This document shows positions 39,203 to 47,276 of a stretch of 55,883 nucleotides of DNA, one piece after another. A program made the translations under genes and the position numbers. Source of the DNA: a virus; IMG/VR virus record IMGVR_UViG_3300005264_000063, positions 1-55,883 of that record; one strand, written 5' to 3'. Numbering within the stretch: the first letter of the stretch is position 1; every line of letters starts with the position of its first letter. Below the pieces are notes generated by a model that was not told where the DNA came from, did not search any database, and was given only the letters and a program-made list of their open reading frames with translations.

Positions 39203-40657
39203 ATGATTAATTCTCAAGTTTTAACATTGACAGATTTTTATAAAACAGACCATAGGAGTCAATATCCTGATAAAACACAAATGGTTTATTCTAATTGGAC
39301 ACCTAGAATGAGTAGAATCAGTGGCGTTGACTCAGTCGTGGTTTTTGGGTTGCAATATCTTATTAAAGAATATTTGATAAAACAGTTTAACGATAATTTT
39401 TTCAATAAGCCTTTAGAGGAAGTGTTAACTGCTTACAAGAGAAGATTAGATAATTCTTTGGGAAAAGACTCTGTAGATTTATCTCATATTACAGATTTGC
39501 ATAAATTAGGTTATTTACCTATAGAAATTAAGTCATTGCCAGAAGGAACTGTCTCTCCAATAGGGACTCCTATGATAACAATCTGTAATACTGACAAAAA
39601 TTTCTATTGGATTACTAATTTTTTAGAGACACTTATTTCAAATATTTTATGGCTTCCAATGACTTCTGCTACTACAGCATATAGTTTTAAAAAGATGCTG
39701 AACAAGTACGCCGAGAAGACATCTTCATCTCCAGAGTTTGCATGTTTTCAAGGGCATGATTTTAGTATGAGAGGTATGGCTGGAATAGAGTCTGCCGCTA
39801 TGAGTGGGGCTGGGCATTTATTGTCTTTTAAAGGAACAGATTCTATTCCTGCTATAGATTTTTTGGAAACATATTATAATGCTAATAGCGATAAAGAGTT
39901 AATAGGGGTGAGTGTCCCTGCTACAGAGCATAGTGTTATGAGTATGGGTAGAAAAGAAAGCGAGAGAGAAACTTACATAAGGCTTATCACAGATGTTTAC
40001 CCTACAGGAATAGTAAGTATAGTATCTGACACATGGGATTATTGGAAAGTTTTAACAGATATTCTTCCTTCTATAAAAGAGTATATAATGAATAGAGCTG
40101 GAAAACTTGTAATAAGACCAGATAGCGGAGACCCTGTTAAAATTATTGTCGGAGATGAGAACGCAGCAAAAGGTAGCCCTGAATTTAAAGGCTCGGTTGA
40201 GGTATTATATGAGACTTTAGGCGGTCTTGTTAACGATAAAGGGTACAAAGAGTTAGATTCTCATATAGGTCTAATATATGGAGACAGTATAACATTCGAT
40301 AGAGCAAATGAGGTTTGCAAAAAATTAGAAGCTAAGGGTTTTTCTAGCACTAATATTGTTTTTGGAATAGGTAGTTATACTTATCAATATGTTACTAGAG
40401 ATACATTTAGTTTTGCTATTAAATCTACAGCAGGGATTATAGACAATAAACTTGTAGAGATATTTAAAGACCCTAAGACAGACAGCGGTTTTAAAAAGTC
40501 TGCCAAAGGTTTGTTAAAAGTAAATAAGGATTTGTCTTTTGTTGATAGAGTTAGCTTAGAGGATGAAAAAAATAGTATATTAGAAACAGTTTTTAAAAAT
40601 GGAAAGATAACAAAAGAAGTCTCGTTGCAAGAGATAAGAACAAGGATAGGTGTGTAA
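39203..40657 (+). CDS. Nicotinamide (phospho/ADP-)ribosyltransferase, NadV/Namat type
   Basis: 484 residues, like NAMPT (~490). Landmarks matching NAMPT: FSMRGMAG with Arg190 (human R196), FKGTDSIPAI with Asp213 (D219, nicotinamide specificity), VPATEHSVMS with His243 (catalytic H247), VIRPDSGDP with Arg305/Asp307 (R311/D313), LIYGDSI with Asp361 (D354). The phosphate-binding loop reads FGIGSYTYQYVTRD instead of the animal FGSGGGLLQ form, as in phage enzymes. It either makes NMN from nicotinamide and PRPP, or, as Namat in the NARP1 system, makes NAD+ directly from nicotinamide and ADP-ribose pyrophosphate. The PRPP-synthetase-like gene 1 bp downstream favours a two-gene NAD+ rescue unit. Confidence 0.85.
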   Translation: MINSQVLTLTDFYKTDHRSQYPDKTQMVYSNWTPRMSRISGVDSVVVFGLQYLIKEYLIKQFNDNFFNKPLEEVLTAYKRRLDNSLGKDSVDLSHITDLHKLGYLPIEIKSLPEGTVSPIGTPMITICNTDKNFYWITNFLETLISNILWLPMTSATTAYSFKKMLNKYAEKTSSSPEFACFQGHDFSMRGMAGIESAAMSGAGHLLSFKGTDSIPAIDFLETYYNANSDKELIGVSVPATEHSVMSMGRKESERETYIRLITDVYPTGIVSIVSDTWDYWKVLTDILPSIKEYIMNRAGKLVIRPDSGDPVKIIVGDENAAKGSPEFKGSVEVLYETLGGLVNDKGYKELDSHIGLIYGDSITFDRANEVCKKLEAKGFSSTNIVFGIGSYTYQYVTRDTFSFAIKSTAGIIDNKLVEIFKDPKTDSGFKKSAKGLLKVNKDLSFVDRVSLEDEKNSILETVFKNGKITKEVSLQEIRTRIGV

Positions 40658-40658
40658 T

Positions 40659-41420
40659 ATGATTAGTGTAAAAAATGTTAAATATAAAGATTTTTCGTTT
40701 AGTGCTGGAGAGTACCAGTTTAAGATACTAGAGGTTGAAAGCGGTGGCGTAATAGAAATAGATTTAAGGTATGAATCAGATGCAGAGCTGGTTAGAATAA
40801 TGCTGATAAATAATGCTATCAGAGCATATTTGGAATTGAAGGGGTTATCAAAAAGAGTAGTGTTGAATATTCCATATATACCGTATGGTAGACAAGACAG
40901 AATTTGCCATGAGGGGGAGGCTTTTAGCTTGGAAGTCATCGCTGGGTTGATAAACATGTGTTGTTTTGACGAAGTTCTTACATTAGACACTCATAGCGTG
41001 GTGTCTTATTCTATAAACAATCTGGTGGACATGGCTCTTGACTATGGTTCTGCTAGACGCAAGACATGTGTTATTGCCCCAGATGCAGGAGCTGGAATAA
41101 GAGCCAAAAATTTTGCAGAAGCCAATAGTATACCAGATGTGTTTATACTAGATAAACAAAGATGTTCTAAAACTGGACATTTGCTTTACAAAGATATATC
41201 AGAAAAACTGTTAGAGAGCATAAATAGCTATGAAAATATTATAGTAGTAGACGATATATGTGATGGAGGAAAAACTTTTATAGAGTTAGCTAAACTTATT
41301 AAAAGAAAAGACTTAACACTGCGTGTGTCTCATGGTATTTTTTCAAAAGGCAAGAAAGAATTAGAGTTGTATTATAAAAATATAATTGTTTTAAATAATA
41401 TGGAGAGGGGCGTAGCATGA
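40659..41420 (+). CDS. PRPP-synthetase-like enzyme (Prs or ADP-ribose pyrophosphokinase)
   Basis: ATG 40659 follows AAGGATAGG, one base after the transferase stop; 253 residues, shorter than cellular Prs (~310). Motifs: IPYIPYGRQDR (72-81; ATP site), EVLTLDTHS (105-113, with His112), VIAPDAGAGIRAK (138-150), and the ribose-phosphate loop VVDDICDGGKTF (196-207, where cellular enzymes have VDDxxDTxGT). Shortening and the changed loop (DGGKT) suit a different substrate. In NARP1 the equivalent Adps pyrophosphorylates ADP-ribose for Namat; alternatively it simply supplies PRPP. Confidence 0.8.
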   Translation: MISVKNVKYKDFSFSAGEYQFKILEVESGGVIEIDLRYESDAELVRIMLINNAIRAYLELKGLSKRVVLNIPYIPYGRQDRICHEGEAFSLEVIAGLINMCCFDEVLTLDTHSVVSYSINNLVDMALDYGSARRKTCVIAPDAGAGIRAKNFAEANSIPDVFILDKQRCSKTGHLLYKDISEKLLESINSYENIIVVDDICDGGKTFIELAKLIKRKDLTLRVSHGIFSKGKKELELYYKNIIVLNNMERGVA

Positions 41421-41629
41421 AAAGATTAGAAGACGAAAGCTTTGACAAGTATAAGGAAAGAAGGTTGGAAGACAATAAGAGTACAGAGAAAAATCTTAAA
41501 GGAAAGGTTGTGTGGACTGTAGCAAAAGGGGCGTACGTTAACCATTATAAACCTATTAGGAAAGCTCTGCAAGAAGAAAAAGCTGCGATGAAAGAAGAAA
41601 GAAGAAAGGTTAAAAGGGCAGCTAAGTAA
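41417..41629 (+). CDS. Small basic protein after the NAD genes (70 aa)
   Basis: 70 residues, ATGA overlap with the synthetase gene. Very basic and helical (FDKYKERRLEDNKSTEKNL; EEKAAMKEERRKVKRAAK). Probably nucleic-acid binding. No family recognised. Confidence 0.55.
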   Translation: MKRLEDESFDKYKERRLEDNKSTEKNLKGKVVWTVAKGAYVNHYKPIRKALQEEKAAMKEERRKVKRAAK

Positions 41630-41853
41630 TGATTGAGTGCAAAGAGTGTGGGAAAAAGTTTAGAAGTATAGCTCCCCATGTTTTATTTAAACATAGTATA
41701 ACTCTTATTGAATATTACAATAAGCATATAGGAAAAACATTCTGCAAGAAATGTGGGAAACCTTCTAAGTGGAAAAACTTTAGAGAAGGGTATGAAGATT
41801 TCTGCAGTACATGCAGACCGAAAGGGAAACACAGTAAAGGGGTCAGGCATTGA
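41629..41853 (+). CDS. Zinc-finger protein, MucR/Ros-like (74 aa)
   Basis: 74 residues, TAATG overlap. First motif IECKECGKKFRSIAPHVLFK with H ... H gives a C2H2-type finger followed by S-I-T-L-I-E-Y-Y as in MucR/Ros-like phage fingers; a second site is FCKKCGKPSKW ... FCSTC. Such modules often accompany homing-nuclease or DNA-binding proteins. Confidence 0.65.
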   Translation: MIECKECGKKFRSIAPHVLFKHSITLIEYYNKHIGKTFCKKCGKPSKWKNFREGYEDFCSTCRPKGKHSKGVRH

Positions 41854-42020
41854 CAAGCAATAAGCCTAAAGTATGTATAAAATGCGGGCAGGTGTTTTAT
41901 TCTCAAGAAGAATGGGACACCTGTTTTGAGTGCAGATTAAAAGGAGGGGGCAATGAAAGAAAGTCAAAAAACATGGATTGTGAAAATGCTAAACATAAAA
42001 GGGAATATAACAAGGAATGA
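41850..42020 (+). CDS. Zinc-ribbon ORF, possible (56 aa)
   Basis: TTG 41850 overlaps the previous stop and follows AAAGGGGTCAG. VCIKCGQVFYSQEEW and TCFECRLKGG give a C-x2-C/C-x2-C site in the first 30 residues. The rest overlaps the next gene, which has its own strong ribosome site, so the C-terminal half may be incidental. Confidence 0.4.
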   Translation: MTSNKPKVCIKCGQVFYSQEEWDTCFECRLKGGGNERKSKNMDCENAKHKREYNKE

Positions 42021-42147
42021 ATGTCTAGCTGCCTATATCTCAAGATTAGGAGCGATTATTAACATATTGAAAAAAGAAGGCTGGGTGTTTGAATCAAAAT
42101 ATGTGAATGGCGACTATGTATATAAAACGGTCAAGAGAGGTAAATAA
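41953..42147 (+). CDS. Winged-helix-like DNA-binding protein (64 aa)
   Basis: 64 residues behind AAAAGGAGGGGGCA. IVKMLNIKGNITRNECLAAY, then ISRLGAIINILKKEGWVFES is the pattern of small phage winged-helix proteins (helix-turn-helix, then a wing). Likely a DNA-binding regulator. Confidence 0.65.
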   Translation: MKESQKTWIVKMLNIKGNITRNECLAAYISRLGAIINILKKEGWVFESKYVNGDYVYKTVKRGK

Positions 42148-42320
42148 TGCCTAAGTATTTATATGAATGTGAGAAATGTAAAAAAGAAGTTAGCCTAGTC
42201 AAAACAATAAAAGAAAGAAATAAAGCTGTATGCGAAAAATGCAAAACTCCACTAAAAAGAAAAGTGGAAGTCAATAGTTTTATATTATTAGGGACTGGGT
42301 GGCAAAGAGACTTGGGTTAA
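42147..42320 (+). CDS. FmdB-like zinc-ribbon protein (57 aa)
   Basis: 57 residues, TAATG overlap. Begins PKYLYECEKCKKEVSLV, second pair CEKCKTPLKRKVE, then FILLGTGWQRDLG: the FmdB/putative regulatory-protein zinc-ribbon pattern ending in F-x-L-x-G-x-GW. Last gene of this plus-strand operon; its end overlaps the convergent spanin gene by 33 bp. Confidence 0.65.
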   Translation: MPKYLYECEKCKKEVSLVKTIKERNKAVCEKCKTPLKRKVEVNSFILLGTGWQRDLG

Positions 42321-42524
42321 GTCCTCTTTTAAGCAGATATCCAAATAGGAGCTATTATTAAGGCGTATTAGATATAATACGCCTTCATGGGATATATCCC
42401 CTTTATTGTATAAAATAGGCTTGTATATGTCGCAATAATCGCTTGACATATTCGTAGTAGCACATGAACTAATTAAATTAATTACGCTTAAACCTATTAT
42501 CAAGTTTTTTAACATATTCTTCAT
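42288..42524 (-). CDS. Outer-membrane spanin lipoprotein (Rz1-like)
   Basis: 78 residues. Signal with lipobox LISSC (residues 17-21), then SDYCDIYKPILYNKGDISHE and LIRLNNSSYLDIC: the pattern of Rz1-like phage lipoproteins (YC-x2-x-P-I ... D ... N ... C). Its start lies inside the preceding spanin-like gene (47-bp overlap), as in Rz/Rz1. It would link to the inner-membrane partner and fuse or disrupt the outer membrane at lysis, which implies a Gram-negative host. Confidence 0.75.
   Translation of the reverse strand: MKNMLKNLIIGLSVINLISSCATTNMSSDYCDIYKPILYNKGDISHEGVLYLIRLNNSSYLDICLKEDLTQVSLPPSP
42360..42385. terminator. Perfect 11-bp palindrome at operon convergence
   Basis: AAGGCGTATTA (42360-42370) and TAATACGCCTT (42375-42385) with a GATA loop, all inside the spanin gene and ~40 bp past the end of the convergent plus-strand operon. 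A bidirectional transcription stop is likely, though neither side has a long T-run. Confidence 0.5.
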
Positions 42525-42669
42525 CCTTTAATTTATCACGACCATTTTCTACTTTACGCATATTCTCGTTATGGCTTTTGTTCTGTTTTATCACAACAGA
42601 CTTTTTTCCATTCTCATATGCAAGCAAGATTATTGCAATCTCTTTGAAAAGAGCTTTTAGCCATTCCAT
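42478..42669 (-). CDS. Inner-membrane spanin-like protein (63 aa)
   Basis: 63 residues. N-terminal hydrophobic stretch WLKALFKEIAIILLAYENGK, then a charged helical tail (NKSHNENMRKVENGRDKLKD). Overlaps the lipoprotein gene out of frame, as in Rz/Rz1 pairs, and follows the holin. Shorter than lambda Rz (153), so a minimal i-spanin. Confidence 0.6.
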   Translation of the reverse strand: MEWLKALFKEIAIILLAYENGKKSVVIKQNKSHNENMRKVENGRDKLKDEEYVKKLDNRFKRN

Positions 42670-42672
42670 CTC

Positions 42673-42846
42673 TTAGTCTTTTTTTGTCTTAGAAACTGCT
42701 AAAATTATAGTTACAATACTCATGCCAATACTTGTTATAGCATCAGTCATCTCTGGAGCTATAGTCCTACCTATCAATGTACCTACTGTTGTTATTATCG
42801 CAGCCCACGTACTCTTCTCATGCAACCTTTCTATAATCCAATCCAT
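42673..42846 (-). CDS. Holin (57 aa)
   Basis: ATG 42846 directly follows the endolysin stop region; the 57-residue frame ends at TAA 42673-42675. It has two hydrophobic segments, WAAIITTVGTLIGRTIAP and ITSIGMSIVTIILAV, and charged ends (DWIIERLHEK; SKTKKD), the shape of small two-span phage holins. Endolysin, holin, i-spanin and o-spanin lie in this order within 1 kb. Confidence 0.7.
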   Translation of the reverse strand: MDWIIERLHEKSTWAAIITTVGTLIGRTIAPEMTDAITSIGMSIVTIILAVSKTKKD

Positions 42847-42849
42847 AAT

Positions 42850-43296
42850 TCATTTACCTCTTAAGATCTGACTTACCTTCTCGTAAGGTACACCGAAGTC
42901 TAAACTATATTTGTAAGAGCCACTTTTTGTCCTATACCAATATTGGGATTTTCCAGGACTCCTAAGTTTACTTCTATATCCATTATCTATATGCAAACCA
43001 AAGACATTCCAGTAAGGATACAAACCTAGCCCAATAACAATATTGTCCTCTTTTGCAATCCTGTATATATCACTCGCTAATTTAAAAGTTGTATTCACAC
43101 TGTGGTCAACAGGTCTAAAATCTATAGCTCTGCATCTCTCATCTCTACCATGATAAGTATGAGTATTCCTATAAGAGTTATTAATCTCTATCGGTATGTC
43201 AACCTTGCTTAGTATAAAATCTATAGCGAGTAAAAATCCACCATCCATTTTTTCATATTTATCAAAATCACTCTTTTTTAAAAATTTTAATTCCAT
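42850..43296 (-). CDS. Endolysin, peptidase M15 type
   Basis: 148 residues, no signal peptide. Zn-peptidase M15 pattern: YRNTHTYHGRDERCRAIDFR with His49 and Asp59, and VFGLHIDNG with His102 (plus Asp104). It would cut peptide crosslinks in peptidoglycan after the holin opens the membrane. Position directly upstream of the holin supports the lysis role. Confidence 0.75.
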   Translation of the reverse strand: MELKFLKKSDFDKYEKMDGGFLLAIDFILSKVDIPIEINNSYRNTHTYHGRDERCRAIDFRPVDHSVNTTFKLASDIYRIAKEDNIVIGLGLYPYWNVFGLHIDNGYRSKLRSPGKSQYWYRTKSGSYKYSLDFGVPYEKVSQILRGK

Positions 43297-43659
43297 TTAA
43301 AAATCCACCAAATCCTCGTTTTTACCTATCCTTTCAGATAGCATTTGATTTTTAGAACGGCTTGTTATCTCAAACTGCAATACTTTTAAAACAAGAGTGG
43401 ATATCCTTTTGCCGCCTAACTCCATTTTTTTTGTGCCTATATATCCTGTTGCGTTTATCTTATCGCCAAGGTTTATATAGTCAAGTGCTATTTTTGCAGG
43501 TCCTCCATTTGCAGCGACTTTTATTGGCTCGCTGATTCTTTTTCCAAAATGGTTAAACCTGTTTACATAGACTGAAAAAAAAACTGAGTATTTGCCAAAC
43601 TCACGAGAGTAGTCTTTGATAGTCTCGCCGACTACCCCTGATATTGCAAAAGTATTCAT
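43297..43659 (-). CDS. SSB-like protein in the lysis operon (120 aa)
   Basis: 120 residues behind AAGGGGGCTT. OB-fold order (MNTFAISGVVGETIKDYS; KYSVFFSVYVNRF; IKVAANGGPAKIALDYI; KINATGYIGTKKMELGGKRI; TLVLKVLQFEI) and an acidic tip EDLVDF that resembles the SSB partner-binding peptide. Unusual in a late, lysis-side position. It may coat DNA late in infection, or be an SSB decoy. Confidence 0.65.
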   Translation of the reverse strand: MNTFAISGVVGETIKDYSREFGKYSVFFSVYVNRFNHFGKRISEPIKVAANGGPAKIALDYINLGDKINATGYIGTKKMELGGKRISTLVLKVLQFEITSRSKNQMLSERIGKNEDLVDF

Positions 43660-43680
43660 AAGCCCCCTTATACTATTTGT

Positions 43681-45723
43681 TTATACTGTAAAAGGAGCGT
43701 CCATCCCTTCACTTACTCTTTTGACCTCTCTTTCTGTTAAAACTACCCTATACATCTTGTTTGCATTACAAATCCATAAGACTATCATACGGCATTCCTT
43801 TAAGCGAGGGTCTTCTACATATTCTACGTGAATATACTCCGCATGATTTTCACTTATAGTTATTCCTTTTTCTTGCAAACCTGCTATGCTTAAAGTAAAA
43901 GAATCTCCTGTCTTTGTGTTTACTAATTTTACAACGTTATTTAAATAAGATGATAGATTGTCACAAACATAAGCTATATAGGATTGGTACTCTCCACTTG
44001 TTTCATATAAACGTCCTGAAAGAGAACCGACACACAGACCTTTTTCACCTGTCTTAAACATTGAGCTATCATAAGCCTTCGCTATAGGGTTGTATTTGTT
44101 ATACGATATATAACCAAAGCCAGTTCCTGGTTGTTTATAATTAGAGACGAAGTCTGAACCAACAGAATATGTAGAAATGCTGCCGTTAATATCATCTCCA
44201 GTGTCAATTTCTATAGCTGGGTTAAAACTAGACCCATTCCAGATAAAAGACAAAATTCTTACTGGACCAGTAATCCCATTGCTTTGCTCATAAGTAGCGA
44301 TAACACTATTATCTTGCACCCCTCCGCCTTTCGTTGGACTGATAGATAGGTTACTTTGTCCTAAATCATTGTGTGTTGTTGTCGGTGAATGAGTAAGAAG
44401 ACCGAGTAGCGTTTGCGTACTACTAGATAAAACATATACTTCTATACGCCCTTGGGAGGTTTGTGAACCACTATAAGTCGTTGCTACCGCTAGCCAATTA
44501 CCATTTAATGCGATATTTCTAATATCGCCAGAAACAGTGAATGTGTATAAGTAAGCTCCTTCGCTATCATATATATATATGTTATCACTGCTGTTTATGC
44601 CTGTTACTATAAAATCATTACTAATACCACACTTTTGTCCAAACATCCCGTTATTTATCCCACCAGGAGGGTAAATTACTGTAGTATCAGTGTGCCCAGT
44701 ATTGCTGTAGTACGTTGAGAGTAATAATACTCCAGTGACCCTTCCAGAATCAGATCCGTCATCCTCATAGTTTCCATATAGTTCTTTAATTGTGTAGTTG
44801 TGGGAGGAAAAATTGTTTTCTATATGTGTTGATACAGCATGCGAGAGAAACATTCCATATCCCTCTGATGGTGCGATAATTCCTGCGTATGCGGAAGGGT
44901 TATTGCCGTAATCTGTTTCTATAGCCGTGTCTATTTCTAGTTCTCTAGCCGTATTTGCTTTAGAAAGACACCATATACTTGCAATAGTTCCTTGTACCGA
45001 AACATACACAGGAGAATTAACTACATGGTCAGCATCAGCATACGCCTTTCTACTATACCATGCTCCTTCTGAAACCACATAACAAGTATCTCCATCACTT
45101 GTTCCAGTAAGAGATTCTAATTGTGTTAAATTATCTGCCTTAAAGAAAACAGAGCTTGCCGAGTCTTCCGCTACTTCCATATTACTATCATCATCTACAA
45201 AAGCGTCATCAAGGACTAATCCTTTAACGAATTTTAAAGCTACATTTATGCTAGTGTTTAAAGCTGTTTCTATTATTACTCCACTTGTGTCATAGTAAAA
45301 GAAAGATATCTGCGTATTAGTCCCAGTATTAGCTTGACCGTCAGTAGCAACCGTTTGTATTAAGCCAAATACTTCCGAATCATTTACGATTATTTTTTGT
45401 CTAGTCGTATTATCACGCAAATAAACTTTATTTATCACCTTGCCAGAAACATTTTTTATTTGCCCACTAGACCAAGTACCCATTGTTGCACCTGGAAAAG
45501 CCATTAAGCCATCTTTCTGTAAAGTAGTTAAACCATTAGCTAAGACAGCTGTTGTTATAGAAGAAGGCAACAATACGGTACTAGAAGAAGATACTGAAAT
45601 ACTCGTAGAATGGAAATTTGACGTTTCTATTCTTGTCTTTACTAAAACTTCACTTAACAGAGGATATTTACTATTCGGAATACCTCTATCTGTACTTATC
45701 GATTTTGAATTGTCTAAACTCAT
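43681..45723 (-). CDS. Tail fibre with propeller-like C-terminal half (680 aa)
   Basis: 680 residues behind CTAGGAGACAATA. The N-terminal ~270 residues contain tail-protein motifs (LESLTGTSDGDTCYVVSEGA), and ~300-570 look like an integrin-type or WD-type propeller (GMFGQKCGISNDFIVTGINS, DNIYIYDSEGAYLYTF, DIRNIALNGNWLAVAT, GRIEVYVLS). The last gene of the second fibre cassette before the lysis region. Likely receptor binding. Confidence 0.65.
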   Translation of the reverse strand: MSLDNSKSISTDRGIPNSKYPLLSEVLVKTRIETSNFHSTSISVSSSSTVLLPSSITTAVLANGLTTLQKDGLMAFPGATMGTWSSGQIKNVSGKVINKVYLRDNTTRQKIIVNDSEVFGLIQTVATDGQANTGTNTQISFFYYDTSGVIIETALNTSINVALKFVKGLVLDDAFVDDDSNMEVAEDSASSVFFKADNLTQLESLTGTSDGDTCYVVSEGAWYSRKAYADADHVVNSPVYVSVQGTIASIWCLSKANTARELEIDTAIETDYGNNPSAYAGIIAPSEGYGMFLSHAVSTHIENNFSSHNYTIKELYGNYEDDGSDSGRVTGVLLLSTYYSNTGHTDTTVIYPPGGINNGMFGQKCGISNDFIVTGINSSDNIYIYDSEGAYLYTFTVSGDIRNIALNGNWLAVATTYSGSQTSQGRIEVYVLSSSTQTLLGLLTHSPTTTHNDLGQSNLSISPTKGGGVQDNSVIATYEQSNGITGPVRILSFIWNGSSFNPAIEIDTGDDINGSISTYSVGSDFVSNYKQPGTGFGYISYNKYNPIAKAYDSSMFKTGEKGLCVGSLSGRLYETSGEYQSYIAYVCDNLSSYLNNVVKLVNTKTGDSFTLSIAGLQEKGITISENHAEYIHVEYVEDPRLKECRMIVLWICNANKMYRVVLTEREVKRVSEGMDAPFTV

Positions 45724-45732
45724 TATTGTCTC

Positions 45733-47007
45733 CTAGACTATATTTTTATCATATCCTGTTACTAGCAATGTATCGCCAATATCAAGTATGCCATTTACAG
45801 TGAAAGTATTTGCTGTCCCCCATGTTACACTGTATGCCCCGCTTCCTGTCTTATCTAAAACTTTGTTGTTTAATTTAACACTTATATTTTTTGAGTTAAC
45901 AAAATTCTTATTACTACGTCCAACAAACAACTCGCCTGTATTCCATTTACCATCTACTTCTGATGTGAAAGTATAATCTGGTGAAGTATCAGTAGTCATA
46001 TCAAAAACTTTATTTGTTACTTGTTGTGTTATCGTTATAAGTTTAGTCGCTACACGACCAGTATTTTCGTCTATATAAGCACGGTTAGTTACTTCTTTAT
46101 TTGCATCACTCATTGCTGTAGAGCTGCCGTCCATAGAAGCCCCATTTTCTCCTATTATGTAATCTATGTTTTTAAGAGAGAAAACATTCGCAGCTTCTTC
46201 TATTGTAACATCATCTGCAGTCTTTTCTGCTGAGTCTACATAAGCTTTTATAGATTGTTGTGTTGCTGCTTGAGTATCACTATTACTAGACATGTCATCT
46301 TCATCTAGCATAGTAAAATGTTCATTTTCAAGATAATTCAACAAATTATCGTGATTTACTTTTGTCTCATCAAATATAAACGCTAGGCTTTCATCTGCCC
46401 CAACGTTATTTTTGATTCGTTGCAATGCGTTAGTAGAGTTTACCCCTATACCAGCATCTATCTTATCTTCCAAATACCCAGCGGCAGTATCTGCAGCACT
46501 GACTTTTAAATGCTCATCTGTACTTGTGTTAAGTACAAAAGCAAGCCCTGTAGCACTACTATTTACTACTACCGAGTAATTGTTATATCCTGTGTACGCA
46601 TTAGGCGTATCTAATAATTCTCTAAATCTTTCAGCCACGGGTGTAATACCTCCTCCACCTTGCCCAACTGCGACATGTAATGCACGTATAATATAATCCC
46701 ATGTGAACGTACCTATACCTGCCCAATTAACGGCTTTCGGGTTACTTAAATATATATAATTGTTTTCATAATCAACTCCAGCTACACGAAAATAACCGTT
46801 GTTATCAGATGTACATCCAGTAATTGTTATCCATTCTCTATAAGTTAAATCAAGGATGTTTAGGTTAGGGTCTACCGTATATCTAGCATGCCCATTAGAT
46901 GTTATAAAGACTTCTGCAATAGTTCCTGTTAATGTTTTCTTTATTGATTGTGCGGTTATTCCACTTGCCGCAACTAAACTATTTAATGAACTTGAAGCTG
47001 ATGGCAT
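45733..47007 (-). CDS. Fibre protein with shared domain and long stalk (424 aa)
   Basis: 424 residues behind AGAGGAATA. Residues 1-112 are a copy of the shared ~110-residue domain (REWITITGCTSDNNGYF; DYIIRALHVAVG, then a GGGG linker). Residues 130-330 are a coiled/repetitive stalk of a type common in phage fibres (SADTAAGYLEDKIDAG; VNHDNLLNYLENEHF; ATQQSIKAYVDS). C-terminus (VFDMTTDTSPDYTF ...) beta-rich. Probably an elongated tail fibre whose N-terminus docks on the tail. Confidence 0.72.
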   Translation of the reverse strand: MPSASSSLNSLVAASGITAQSIKKTLTGTIAEVFITSNGHARYTVDPNLNILDLTYREWITITGCTSDNNGYFRVAGVDYENNYIYLSNPKAVNWAGIGTFTWDYIIRALHVAVGQGGGGITPVAERFRELLDTPNAYTGYNNYSVVVNSSATGLAFVLNTSTDEHLKVSAADTAAGYLEDKIDAGIGVNSTNALQRIKNNVGADESLAFIFDETKVNHDNLLNYLENEHFTMLDEDDMSSNSDTQAATQQSIKAYVDSAEKTADDVTIEEAANVFSLKNIDYIIGENGASMDGSSTAMSDANKEVTNRAYIDENTGRVATKLITITQQVTNKVFDMTTDTSPDYTFTSEVDGKWNTGELFVGRSNKNFVNSKNISVKLNNKVLDKTGSGAYSVTWGTANTFTVNGILDIGDTLLVTGYDKNIV

Positions 47008-47009
47008 AG

Positions 47010-47276
47010 TTATTCCTCTATCAAATCAATATTTAATGATTCTCTCTCTATATCGCAATGGACACATTTGCATCTTTGCAAGATGTATGACAAGAATTTT
47101 CCTACTATTGTCAGATTACTAATATCTCTTTCAAACATATTTACTTTATGCTTGTCAGCAGAGTACCCTTTTAAGTGGTCTAATAACAATTCATTATTAA
47201 CTAAGCTTTTCGTTTTGTCAATAGATTTAATTTTTAAATTGTTTATTTTGCAATATTGTTTAAAATCGTTTATCAT
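47010..47276 (-). CDS. Small protein in fibre cassette (88 aa)
   Basis: 88 residues, overlapping the next upstream gene by 4 bp. Helical N-terminus (NDFKQYCKINNLKIKSIDK) and a Cys cluster at the end (QRCKCVHCDIE). No family recognised. Confidence 0.5.
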   Translation of the reverse strand: MINDFKQYCKINNLKIKSIDKTKSLVNNELLLDHLKGYSADKHKVNMFERDISNLTIVGKFLSYILQRCKCVHCDIERESLNIDLIEE

